This document shows, in pieces, positions 50,913 through 61,207 of a stretch of 64,000 bases of DNA. This stretch comes from Selaginella tamariscina (lineage: Eukaryota > Streptophyta > Lycopodiopsida > Selaginellales > Selaginellaceae). Numbering within the stretch: position 1 is the stretch's first letter; every line of letters starts with the position of its first letter. The stretch spans positions 124,001 through 188,000 of the forward strand of contig PUQB01000032.1 of assembly GCA_003024785.1 (NCBI GenBank). Direction: 5' to 3'. The notes under the pieces are model-generated. The model saw nothing but the letters and a program-made list of their open reading frames with translations, was not told where the DNA came from and did no database searches. A program made the position numbers and the translations under genes.

Positions 50913-53769
50913 CTCATAGCTTGATCGTCGGATAGTTCCCCAACGACGCGCTATCCAACGATGCCGATTTCCTCGGCTTCCCTGACTTTGGTGATGACGT
51001 GTAAAACTCCCCGTTAGCAAGGTTCGATCCCCGGGGAGGAAGCCCCGTTGCATCGTATGCCCCCCGTGATGGCAGATCGTAATCCAACGGCAGCTCTTCA
51101 ATCGTCTGCAGTTCGTCATTAGCACTTCAGTACACTAGTTTATTATTATCATTAGTAGAAAGATGTAATCTTTCTTTATGTATGTATGCATGTAACCATG
51201 TCTATTTCCATCCATAAATATATGTACGTCTAAACATCTACTTGCATATATATTATCTGTACATAAGAACGAACACACATGAATATATGTCTCTCTAGTT
51301 TTTGTATTTGCAAATTAGACATGTATAGCTATGCGCCATATTTACAATTGTACATACACCCTTGTAAGCGTGCACACGCACACACACAACAACGATGACA
51401 CATACGATATTCACATGATTGCAGACGTACGACACATACATTATTCTACGTAACATATACGTCTATCTGCTTACTTGAAATTTCTTTGAAAACTACGTAC
51501 GACCTTAGAAAGTGTGAATATACGCATGAGGCAGATTATTATTGCAACTAAATCGTGTTTGTGTAAATACTTTTGTATATACATGCGTTACAAGTATACT
51601 GATCTATCTATCTATCTATCTATGATAGATAGGTAATATGCAGGTATATATGACCAATAACTCACATAAGCAGCCTGTTGCAGTACTTTAAGCACCTCCT
51701 TACATCTTTTTCGCTTCACCGCTATTTCTTCTTTCTCTTGGAGCAGATCCTCAAAAAGTGATTCCCTAGTATTTATGAATTTATATAAGAAGTACAGATG
51801 TATATAATGTATAATTTCATATGTACCTGTACAACTTCCTAATGAAAACATTGTGAAGTTCCCGTTTCGCATTGTTCACCTGGAAACCAACTTTATACAG
51901 GTTTCTGTGTGCGTGTGCGTGGCATGTATAGGTTACGTACCAAAAAGTGCATTATCGCCTTGGGCACGGAGTCCTGAATGTTCTTCCGTACAATATCGTA
52001 GTAGGACTTCAACAATAAACGCGTAACAAGAATCTCTATTGACTCTTGCTCTGTTTGAGCATCTGTAGCCCTCAAAACTGTAGGCGGCTATATAACCACA
52101 ACAATTAAAACATATTAGAGCAGATATTGTCATATACATATACAAAGACAACTGAGTTTCCATGTATTTGATATGGTGAAAGAGCTAGGGAAATGTAAAA
52201 ACACGTATATGGACAACACATGTATACAAATACTAGTCGCAAATATAAAGAACAAACCTCACGGAGCTGAATCGTGGCATATGTATGTTCCGGTGTATGA
52301 GCAGGCTCAATGAGGTGTCTGCTGGTGTTTGTTTTCTTTTCCATTTCCCTTCATATCACTCCCAAATATTGCAGATATTCCCCAGTGTGACCCAGTGGGA
52401 ATTCCTGTCAAAAATCATAAATAAAAGCGCACAGAGAAAGAGATAATTGCCTACCTGTATGAGCTGGTCTGTCTAGCTGAGGAGCCACGGACTTCGAAAC
52501 CTGCTATGATTAATTTAATTCGCCATACAATAAATATACAGATAATAGATAATATTAGACCTACGCATAGATATAATAGACATACATAGATACCAATGTT
52601 ATTTGATGAGTTTATCAGTTACAAACACGTACATGATCAGCAACAGATGACGGATTATTTCTTGCCAGAATTGCACGTGCTTTGCTACTATTTTTGTCGG
52701 CTAACTCAACCTCCTGCACAGGATATATATTATGCCAATGTGCACGTACGTGCATACACATACGTGGGAAGGTACATAACACTTTATAAGTATATAAACT
52801 GGATTTGACTCACATATGGATGGTAAAGTGATATATATACACAACAGTTTCATAGTACCTTTGCTTTAATGTTTGAGGAAGTTAGCACGGAGCCTCGTTG
52901 TTGTTGCAACGCCAGCTCCACCGCTTTACTCCCACCTATGAATCCCGGATGCGATGTATTTATGTAATCCATCTAAAATATCATGTTAGTCAAGTTCAAT
53001 ATATAGTTATCATACATCATATAATTATCATACGAGCACAGAACTTTTACCTCCATTTCGATTAAATGGCCAATCATGGTCTCTGCAGGAGCAAGACCCT
53101 CTCGTAAAAAACTTGCAATGACTTCTTCAATATTACGCCTTAATACTGGGAATCTCTGCAACTCCATGGTCTCACACCGATGAGATATCTGTTTATGTTT
53201 AGAACCCGTTACTGACACGCACACGCACACGCACACACAACAAACGCACATCCAAAAACACACGCCAGAGACACAATGCAACATAAAACCTTGACCAGCT
53301 CGTCGTAGATAAATCTTGCACACTGTAGACTTGGCTCTAACAAACGTGCAATCTGCCTGCGAACCAAGACTTCAAACGGCACCTGCAACAAAACATAAAT
53401 ATATATATATAGACAGGTGTGTGTGCAAATATATGCGAAGATCATCGTACAGTAACATATTAGTTAATCAAAGGTAACACACCTCAGGTACGAACAAGAC
53501 GTTCTTTGGACCAGTAGCATTTTGTATAGCAGTCCTAATGTCCTCATCCGATAGGTCATCACAGGGATCAACCTCCTAATCAATAGACAATATATATATA
53601 TATATCGCTGTATTACATACTCACATCTAAGCTTTTGACAAATATCGACTGGAAAATGTAGTGTATTCTTGCACCTCCAGAAAGCTCGGTTGTCGACATC
53701 TCTTCATTCTTCCCATCCACAATAGATGTAAAACCTACATACAAAACAGTTACTTATGGATATAGTACA

Positions 53770-53812
<43 letters not shown>

Positions 53813-55375
53813 TAAATCTTCACACAAACCTACCATGTGAATACTTCGTGATGATGCCGAGAAGCACAACACCCTGTCCAAACTGTTGCGTGTCAAGACC
53901 AGAGAAAAAGAAAGTTAAAAACTGACCTTTGATTCGTTGAGCTCCCCGTAAGTTGCAAGCTCTTTCTGGAGTGTAACCATTTGAGCATTTATCCGAGTTT
54001 TCAGCTCAGGTAAAATATTTTTTATATGGTGCACCAAAATCTGAAACAGGAAAGACGCTTTTAATACGTAACGTATGTATAAATGTCTGTTAAATGATAA
54101 TATGTATATAACAACTAAAGACGCTGAAATAAGAAACTAGCCTGATTCAGCTTCTTTGCCAACTGAGGAATACCACATCGGTCTGAGAGGCTATGATAAA
54201 CCGGCCGAGTACGGAAAAATTGCTCCTCGTAAGCGAGAGCGTCTTGAATGCTTCTGTTGGTAATGATATCCTGCAAATATACATTAATAAAATATACAGG
54301 AAACTTTCTGTAAGTAGAAAACTATACCTCCTGACTACGATTCACAACACCAACATAGCCAAGGCGCAAAGGAATCACTTGCCCAAGCAAGAAATGACGA
54401 GCATCCGTACCCCTATCCATGATATCAAGCTGAAAAACGATAAAGTCCAGGGGTTTAGAATTCTAAAGTTATCGCAAAACTAACCTTAGTAATCACTCCA
54501 ATCGTACGGGATCCTGTCAAAATAACATTAGTATGCACGAGCTGAAATTCCTTGATATACGCAATGCACTTGTGTGAGCGACACACGCGCGTGCAAGCAC
54601 ACACACACACATGTACAACAACGTTTACCATCGGGATCTGCAATGCGAGCCATTTGGAGAGCATCTGAATTGGCCAAGTCGGCATTAGCAGGAGAAACAG
54701 CCAGAATGATACATGTGTCGTGCTTGATGTAGGAAAGAATCATGGTTCGTATGCGGGCTTCAATATCTGAGGGTTGATCTCCGACAGGCACTTTTGTGAT
54801 TCCTGGCAAGTCCACTAAAGTGATATTCAGCACCTTTGGTGAAAATATCTTTAGCCGGATTTGCTTATCCGATACTCCTTTATTCGTTCCAAGTTCTCTC
54901 TCCGTCTCCGCCTACAGATAAAATCAATACTCAGGTCCATGAAAAGCATGACGTGTGTGTATGCATATATAATAAGTTTCATATATATCTGGATACACTT
55001 ACCTGGATTTCTGTGCGGATAGCTGAGAAGTCCGTGAATCTCCGATTGGGCAAGTGCAAGAACTCCCCCCATTCCGATTTCATCCGATCGCCTGCTACTC
55101 GTCTGGACAAGTTGCAACACTAAAGGACGCCGGGTACAGATGTCGGAACCCCGGGGCAGGAAATCGCGGCCGACTAGAGCCTCAAGAACACTGGATTTTC
55201 CGCTGCTCTGGCTGCCGACAACCGCTACCTGTGGGAGTTCGATAGTGGAACCGCTTCCTAGCTGCGAAAAGATATCCTGAAGCTTGTTCACAATCGGAAT
55301 CACGTCGTGCCCGAGCGTAGGAGGTTGAATAGTCGAAGACGGAGGCGCAGTTCCGATAGGATTACCCGAATCCAT
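50913..55375 (-). CDS. DRP3: Dynamin-related protein DRP3 (mitochondrial/peroxisomal fission)
   Basis: Large GTPase that assembles around mitochondria and peroxisomes and drives their division. Start [14 protein letters not shown] at 55375. GTPase domain: [20 protein letters not shown] (P-loop), TRRPLVLQL (switch I), [14 protein letters not shown] (DxxG), [15 protein letters not shown] (TKLD), VGVVNRSQ. Middle domain: [80 protein letters not shown]. GTPase effector domain: [55 protein letters not shown]. Tail [20 protein letters not shown] then PTIKL and stop at 50913. About twenty short exons, all conserved blocks in frame. The insert between the middle and effector domains fits DRP3 rather than DRP1 or DRP2. 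Confidence 0.92.
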
Positions 55376-55922
55376 AAGATCTAACCCTAAGATGACACCT
55401 TAAAAAGAAGTGATTTTTCTTTCTTGTCTCTGAAGCAACCTGGATTGAAGAACAATCCGAAACCGGAACAATTCACCGATCGAGCCAAAAACGAATGGAG
55501 TAAGTAACCTCAGACGCAGAAACTCACCGATTTAATGCGCGAGTAGAAGACAGCAAAACCTTGAAAAGAGCGGATTTTGCTTCTCCCGGAAGAAGAACAA
55601 TGCCGTAGCCGAAAACTCACGATTCAATGCGGGCTCCGAGAAGAAGCTAAACATTGCGATGAACAAGAGCCCTAATTCCAAAACCCTACACAGTAGAGAA
55701 AGTTTGGTTTTGTTTGTTTGATTGGACCTCTGGTCGCCGTTGGATCCTCTATTCAATCTGGAACACATGTTGGCTGGCAATCAAGTCGACCTGGACCAAT
55801 CACTGGATTCTTCCCAACGGTACCATGAATATCCCTTCTACTTACATTCAAATTAACAATAATCGTCGAATATTCCTTTCGGTTTGGAATTTGCCCTAAC
55901 CCTAACAAGAATGATGTAGCTG
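55376..55922. promoter_or_regulatory. Divergent upstream region of DRP3 and the dynein light chain
   Basis: 547 bases separate the two opposite start codons. GC content is nearer that of the coding parts and includes likely 5' leaders on both sides. No specific element was identified. Being shared, it could co-regulate a fission dynamin and a dynein subunit, but nothing in the sequence proves this. Confidence 0.35.
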
Positions 55923-56503
55923 ATGGAAAAGGTGCTGGACAAGCTTACAAATGTTCCAGAAGGCGAAGAAAAGCATACTAGGGTATTATGTGTTGGTGTA
56001 TAAGTGTGTATGAACACACACATGGATGCGTATATTCAATTTCTCAAGTACGTGTATATAATACGTATATATACATATAACTATTTTATACAGGTAGTGG
56101 TTCAGAGTAAGCTGCCGTATATACCAACGAATGCGTTTATGCCTGAAAAGGTTAAGGAAGTGATTAAAGACGTGCTTATACAAAAGCTTACTGGAGTACA
56201 ATATGATGGAGAACAGGCCCCATACCTTGTCCGTGACATTGCAGATGAAGTCAAGAACCGTGTCAAAGGTATGGCCATATATGCACGCACTTACACATAT
56301 ATATATGATTTATTAATGCAGAGTATGAGTTTGAGAGATATAAGATCGTGGTACAGGCAGTCATTGGGGAAACGAGGGGCCAAGGATTACAAATGGCTTC
56401 AAGGTGCTTTTGGGACAAGGATACAGATGATTATACACGAGAGACGTTCCAAAATGATAACATGTTTGGAATTGCTGCGGTGTTTGGCTTGTACATGTAT
56501 TAG
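55923..56503 (+). CDS. Tctex1-family dynein light chain (DYNLT2B/TCTEX1D2 type)
   Basis: Three exons (55923-55982, 56094-56268, 56322-56503) give 138 residues, the usual Tctex-1 domain size. Blocks: MEKVLDKLTNVPEGEEKHTR; YIPTNAFMPEKVKEVIKDVL and QKLTGVQYDGEQAPYLVRDI and ADEVKNRVK (helices); EYEFERYKIVVQAVIGETRG and QGLQMASRCFWDKDTDDYT (beta strands, with the VQ.VIGE and SRC.WD signatures); NMFGIAAVFGLYMY end. All three splice joins keep frame. In animals and algae this light chain belongs to dynein-2, the retrograde intraflagellar transport motor. Flowering plants lack it, while plants with swimming sperm keep it. Assignment to this subfamily rather than other Tctex members is by overall resemblance. 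Confidence 0.88.
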
Positions 56504-56772
56504 TTAAACTGTATTTATACTAGTATAAATGTACTATATATAACTAATATTAATGTAAATGTGAATTTAGTACTTACACGATTTCTAATTCCTTAGTAAA
56601 CATTGCGTTACCTGGTTTTGTACGCTCCATATTCTCTGCATCTCACCGTTAGCTCTCCCTCCTCTCTCTGCCCACACACAGAATTCATTTCTGTCCGTCG
56701 GTGGCAGGAACCCTGGCGTACCGAGCAATTTAGCTTACACGTGTGTGTGTGTGTGTGTGTGTGATACACATA
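56504..56772. other. Convergent 3' spacer between the dynein light chain and cyclin H
   Basis: Short 3' flank with a (GT)n run at 56741-56763. The cyclin H frame may continue into it. Confidence 0.4.
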
Positions 56773-57216
56773 CATGGGTGAGACATCCTGTGTTGCACGT
56801 TTCGTTTTGTGTTTGCCTTTGCGATCACGTTTCTTGCTCCTTAAGGAAAATAATTGTTATACACACCCGCACACACACATCATATAATAATATGTATACA
56901 TACATCATTATATAACGTACTCATCTTGGAGACCAGGATTTCTACAGAACTTAAGCTTTCTATCAATACGTTTTACTTCCTCTTCAATTGGTGGCCTTGA
57001 AGCATCAGTCTGAAAAGAAGGTGAGTTTGCTTGCGTGCATGCGTGCGTGTGTATGTGCGTTATGTAGCATCTTTGTGCGTGTATAATATGACGGTATCAG
57101 TGTGTTTAGAGCTTACCAATGACTTGATCTGATTCAGCATGTTCACAAGCTCTGAGTAAGTGTGCTTTTGTAATTGTCGTTCGCATACACCCCGCAGGTA
57201 CCTGATAGATATACTT

Positions 57217-57264
<48 letters not shown>

Positions 57265-59156
57265 GTATGTATGTATGTTTGTATATATACTTACTTTTCC
57301 ATGTCTATTGCTCTTTCTTGAAGATTAGCTGTCCGTAAAGCTGATAAAGCCAACTAAAGAAAAAGCAAATGATTTAAAAGACAACCTGTATGTGTGCGTG
57401 TACGTGAGTGCATGAACAATCAGCCCATATGGACACGCTATAGCCATTTCCTTATTTTATATAATACATCAAAGTTGTGTGTATGTGGTGCGCTTGTGTG
57501 TGTGCATAACTTAATTGTTAAACTACCTGTCCAGGAGGAAATAGAAGTGGACAATCCGTCAAAAGTATATTGTCAACTAGAGCAGATGCAACTGTTTGCA
57601 GGTCCTACAAACATAAACAATATATACATGTAAGCAAGATATACATATACATGCCTCTGTGTGTGTACGTGTGTTTTTTACAAAAGAGCACGTACCCTTA
57701 TCTTTTGCATACTACTTTCATCCTTAGCTTCCATCCATCTCTGCACATCAAACATAAAAAGCTATCGCCACAAAAATACTATAGCACAAAAGTTACATAT
57801 ATGCATGCATGTTATGTATATCTCTTGCTCTCTCGGTCCCTCTCTCATATAACATAATTCAGTGTGGTGTTACCGACTTGTATGTCGAGGATGAAGCCAT
57901 TGAGGGCTCTGTATGGAGCATATACAATGAGATCGAAATTTAAACCCTTGAAAAACGATTAAAATTAATGATATCAGCAGAGAGAGAGGGAGAGAGAGGG
58001 AGAGAGAGCACCTGTAATAGACTAAGTTCATTTTTGAGAATGACTTGGTGGTCTTGTTGAATTCCCTTCCCGAGTTCTTCAGCCGAGACATGAAACTCTT
58101 CCACCTTGCAGGATATGTATATACATGTCAACCTATAAAACAAATACATAAACAAATGAATGTAAGGTTACATAACTTACATAATGTGCTTTGGATCGTG
58201 TTCCATCACTGACCACGAGAGATAAAAACGCTTGAAATATAAAACTGCTGTTGCCTGTGTACTCCCTAGAGTTACATTTTTGCAATATATTACAGGCATG
58301 TGTGTGTGTCGAGTCGAAATATGATATTATTTTCGCAAGTGTTGAACTTATACTTTTAATATAAACGTAATATATAAATTCTATATACTTGGTATATACC
58401 AGTTTGGAGTATTAAACAGTATAAATATATCTAAATAAAAGCATGTATAATATAAATGCGATTTACTTAAAACCAGCATCAAGTTTAAACAAGTGATTAT
58501 CAATCTCGACATGAATACCTCTCAGACATAACAATATACAAGTGTATGTAATATGTATTTTATATGTAGAATATAAACGAAAAAACCTGGATTTTGTTTG
58601 GGAAAGAGAATGCTCCACACACTTGTTGAATTTTCTGCTCGTAGTATCTGCGAATAAGTAGTTCTTCTTCAATGCCCAAAGGCTCAGGCAACCTATTTGG
58701 CCTCACACCTAACAAGAAACAATACTTATTTAATTGAGACGTTTGCATTGTTCTATACAACAGCGATTTGAGAGAGAGACCCACCTTCTTGTGGTTCCGG
58801 ATATGCCAATGAACCATCTGGCTGAATCTCAACACGAGTCGCACCGTGCTGAAAACAACAATACCATGTAATGCTTCCATTAAATATGTAATACTCATAT
58901 CTCTCTCTCGCACACGCACACGCACACGCACACGCACACGCACACGCACACACACAGTGTCTTACTTGTCGGAGAGCTTCAACAGCTCTTTCATTTGAAG
59001 CCCGGGCTTTATCGACCTGAATACGATCACACACATTAGGATTTAGAGAATCCGGGAATCCTGAACGGGATTCTTTGGGATTTAGACTCCTCTTACCAAG
59101 TCTTGTGTGGTAAAAATCCAGTGATCGCGGTGCGTCGATGTCAAGAAATCCGCCAT
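56773..59156 (-). CDS. CYCH1: Cyclin H, regulatory subunit of the CDK-activating kinase (TFIIH)
   Basis: Partner of CDKD and MAT1 in the kinase module of TFIIH. Start [20 protein letters not shown] at 59156, the family N-terminus. Then [53 protein letters not shown] and [13 protein letters not shown] (first cyclin fold), [20 protein letters not shown] and [43 protein letters not shown] (second fold), [44 protein letters not shown]. Reading on at 56910 gives a stop after EYVI. Using the donor at GA/GTACG and an acceptor near 56840 restores the conserved basic tail [19 protein letters not shown], which I prefer. The exact stop after that is uncertain. About twelve short exons; one intron carries a (GTGTGC)n-type tract (58909-58956). 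Confidence 0.9.
58909..58956. repeat. (CACACG)n microsatellite in a cyclin H intron
   Basis: Eight or so CACACG units then CACACA. On the coding strand this is a GTGTGC tract directly downstream of the 5' splice site. Confidence 0.9.
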
Positions 59157-59325
59157 TCCGCAAAAGACCTAAAACCTAAAAATATAATTAACTTTTCTAG
59201 GGTTCTTCCTAAATCTCACGTACAAACATCCTATGAAACTGTATATATAGTAAAAGTATATACTATCGAATCATCTCACGGACAATATATTATTCTTACA
59301 AACCCTAAAAATAATCTACTAAAGA
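59157..59325. promoter_or_regulatory. Compact divergent promoter of cyclin H and the DYW PPR gene
   Basis: Only 169 bases lie between the opposite start codons at 59156 and 59326. The sequence includes AAACCCTAAAAATAAT (about 59299) and AACCTAAAAAT (about 59173), telo-box-like motifs common near plant housekeeping and translation-related promoters. Function is inferred. Confidence 0.4.
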
Positions 59326-61172
59326 ATGAGTTCAAAGAGAGCAATCTCAAGCTTCATATCAGCACTGAAGACGTGCAAAGACGTGATACGGGCAGGAGCA
59401 TACACGCGTCGTGCATTCAAGCAGGGTTTCACACCAACGTCTTCCTGGCGACCAGCCTCATCAAAATGTACGCCAAATGCAGACACATGTCAGAGGCACG
59501 GAGCCTGTTCAATACATTGAGACACCCCGACGTGTTTTCCTGGACGGCAATACTTCTGGGATACGCGGAGAATGGGGAAGGCCACGAGGCCTTACATCTA
59601 TTCAGACAGATGCAGAACCACGGCTTTGTACCCGATACACGGTCTTTCCTCGGAGCGATAATGGCATGCTCGAGCCTCGCAGAGAATGAAAGCGGTGAGA
59701 AACTTAACGGGAAAGTCGTCAAGTTGAAGTCGTTAGAGAAGGGTATGAACATCCATTCTCAAGCCGCTGCACAAGGGTATATGTCCGACATATTCATTGG
59801 TACATATAATAGCTGCTTATATATATATCCTTGTATAATCTGTATAATCTTTACAGGAAACTCTTTGGTGGACATGTATGCAAAATGCGGGAGCATGAGT
59901 GACGCCAGCATGGTCTTCAGCAAGATGCCCATACTTGACGTGGTCTCGTGGAATGTCCTAATGCTGGGATACGTGTTGAACGGTGAGAGTGAAACAGCAC
60001 TGGCAGTCTACAAACACATGAGGAACTCGAACTGCACGGTGAACGGGCAGACTTTTGTAGCCGCTCTCAAGTCATGTGCGACCTTGGGTGCACTCGAAAC
60101 AGGCGAAGCGATCCGAGGGGAGTTACGGCTTGCTGAACTTAACAGAGATCCCCATGTCCGAGCCAGCCTGGTCGATTTCTATGCTAAGTGCGGTAGAATG
60201 GACTCTGCCAGGGAACTATTTAACGAAACCCCATGTCGGGATCTGGCTTTCTGGACGTCGCTTATCTATGGATATGCCCGACAGGGTGATTCTAACGAAG
60301 TGATGCTTCTGTTTGAGAGGATGGTGAGAGAGCAAGTGCCCTTAGACGGCGTTATCTTCCTCGCAGTACTCACCGCGTGTAACCACGCCGGTTTGTGTGA
60401 GCAAGCAAGGGAACTGCTCCAATCGATGTTGACAAGGTACCGAGTGAGACCGACTATTGAGCACTACCATTGCGTGGTCGATATGCTGGGACGCCTTAAC
60501 CAGGTTGAGGAAGCAATGGAAGTGGTTGGTGCAATGCCATTCCAGCCGAATGCAGTCACGTGGAGGATCGTTCTCAGCGCATGCAGGAGATGGAGAAACT
60601 CCGAGGTCGGGAAGGTTGCGTTCGAGTCTCTTGTCCGTCTCGATGACAGGCAGTCTGCGGCTTACTTACTGATGGCTGATATATACGCGAGCCTGGAAAT
60701 GTGGGAGGAAGAAGCACATGTACTTCGTATGAAGTCTGAGGCCGGGGCCTTGAAACCTCCCGGACACAGCTGGTGGACGGACGGTGACGGGAATGTTCAC
60801 CGGTTCATGATCGGAGATACAAACCATCCCCAGGGGGACGTTATACGTTCCAAGCTGAGGGAACTGCTTACACGTATGAAGACGGAGGAGGGGTACATTG
60901 CAAATGTTGGTAGTGTTCTTCACAACATCTCCCAGGTTTCAAAGGAAGATGCACTGTGCGAGCACAGCGAGAGGCTGGCTATCTCGTGTGCCATTGTTAA
61001 CACTGAGCCGGGGAAGAGTATACGGGTTGCCACCAACCTTAGAATGTGTGAGGATTGTCATAAGGTCGTCTCGATCATTTCAAAAATGGAACGCAGGGAG
61101 ATCGTTTGTAGAGATTCAAGCCGGTTTCATACTTTTAAACTCGGCAAGTGTTCTTGTAGAGATTTTTGGTAA
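59326..61172 (+). CDS. DYW-class pentatricopeptide repeat protein 2
   Basis: PLS repeats followed by E and DYW domains, the arrangement of organelle C-to-U RNA editing factors. The likely start is 59326 (MSSKRAISSFISALKTCKDV). About 60 bases later the frame changes by one to RDTGRSIHASCIQAGFHTNV, which then stays open to 61172. Repeats include SLIKMYAKCRHMSEARSLFN and SLVDMYAKCGSMSDASMVFS. A 57-base intron (59800-59856) inside the open frame is likely, joining FIG to NSLVDMYA. The E motif (EHYHCVVDMLGRLNQVEEAM) and the PGHSWW-type start of the DYW domain are clear. The deaminase-like zinc site is present: HSERLAIS and CEDCHKVVS. The protein ends CSCRDFW, a Phe variant of DYW. Confidence 0.88.
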
Positions 61173-61207
61173 ATTTCTAGTATATATATGTATATATAGA
61201 GAGAGGT
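61173..61207. promoter_or_regulatory. 35-base gap between two same-strand PPR genes
   Basis: TA-rich gap (TATATATATGTATATATAGA). It is too short for a full 3' end plus promoter, so the second gene must start from inside the first or the two share a transcript. Confidence 0.3.

Noticed and set aside
51020-51045. tRNA B-box-like GGTTCGATCCCCGG
   Set aside because: It lies within the last exon of DRP3 (reverse strand [11 protein letters not shown]), with no tRNA fold around it.
56908-56912. Stop codon after EYVI as the cyclin H end
   Set aside because: Splicing at the donor just before it restores the conserved lysine-rich tail of the family, so the stop is probably intronic.
59103-59325. Long N-terminal extension of the DYW PPR open frame
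   Set aside because: It begins with a non-ATG codon, overlaps the cyclin H first exon, and does not resemble PPR sequence; the ATG at 59326 gives a family-like start.
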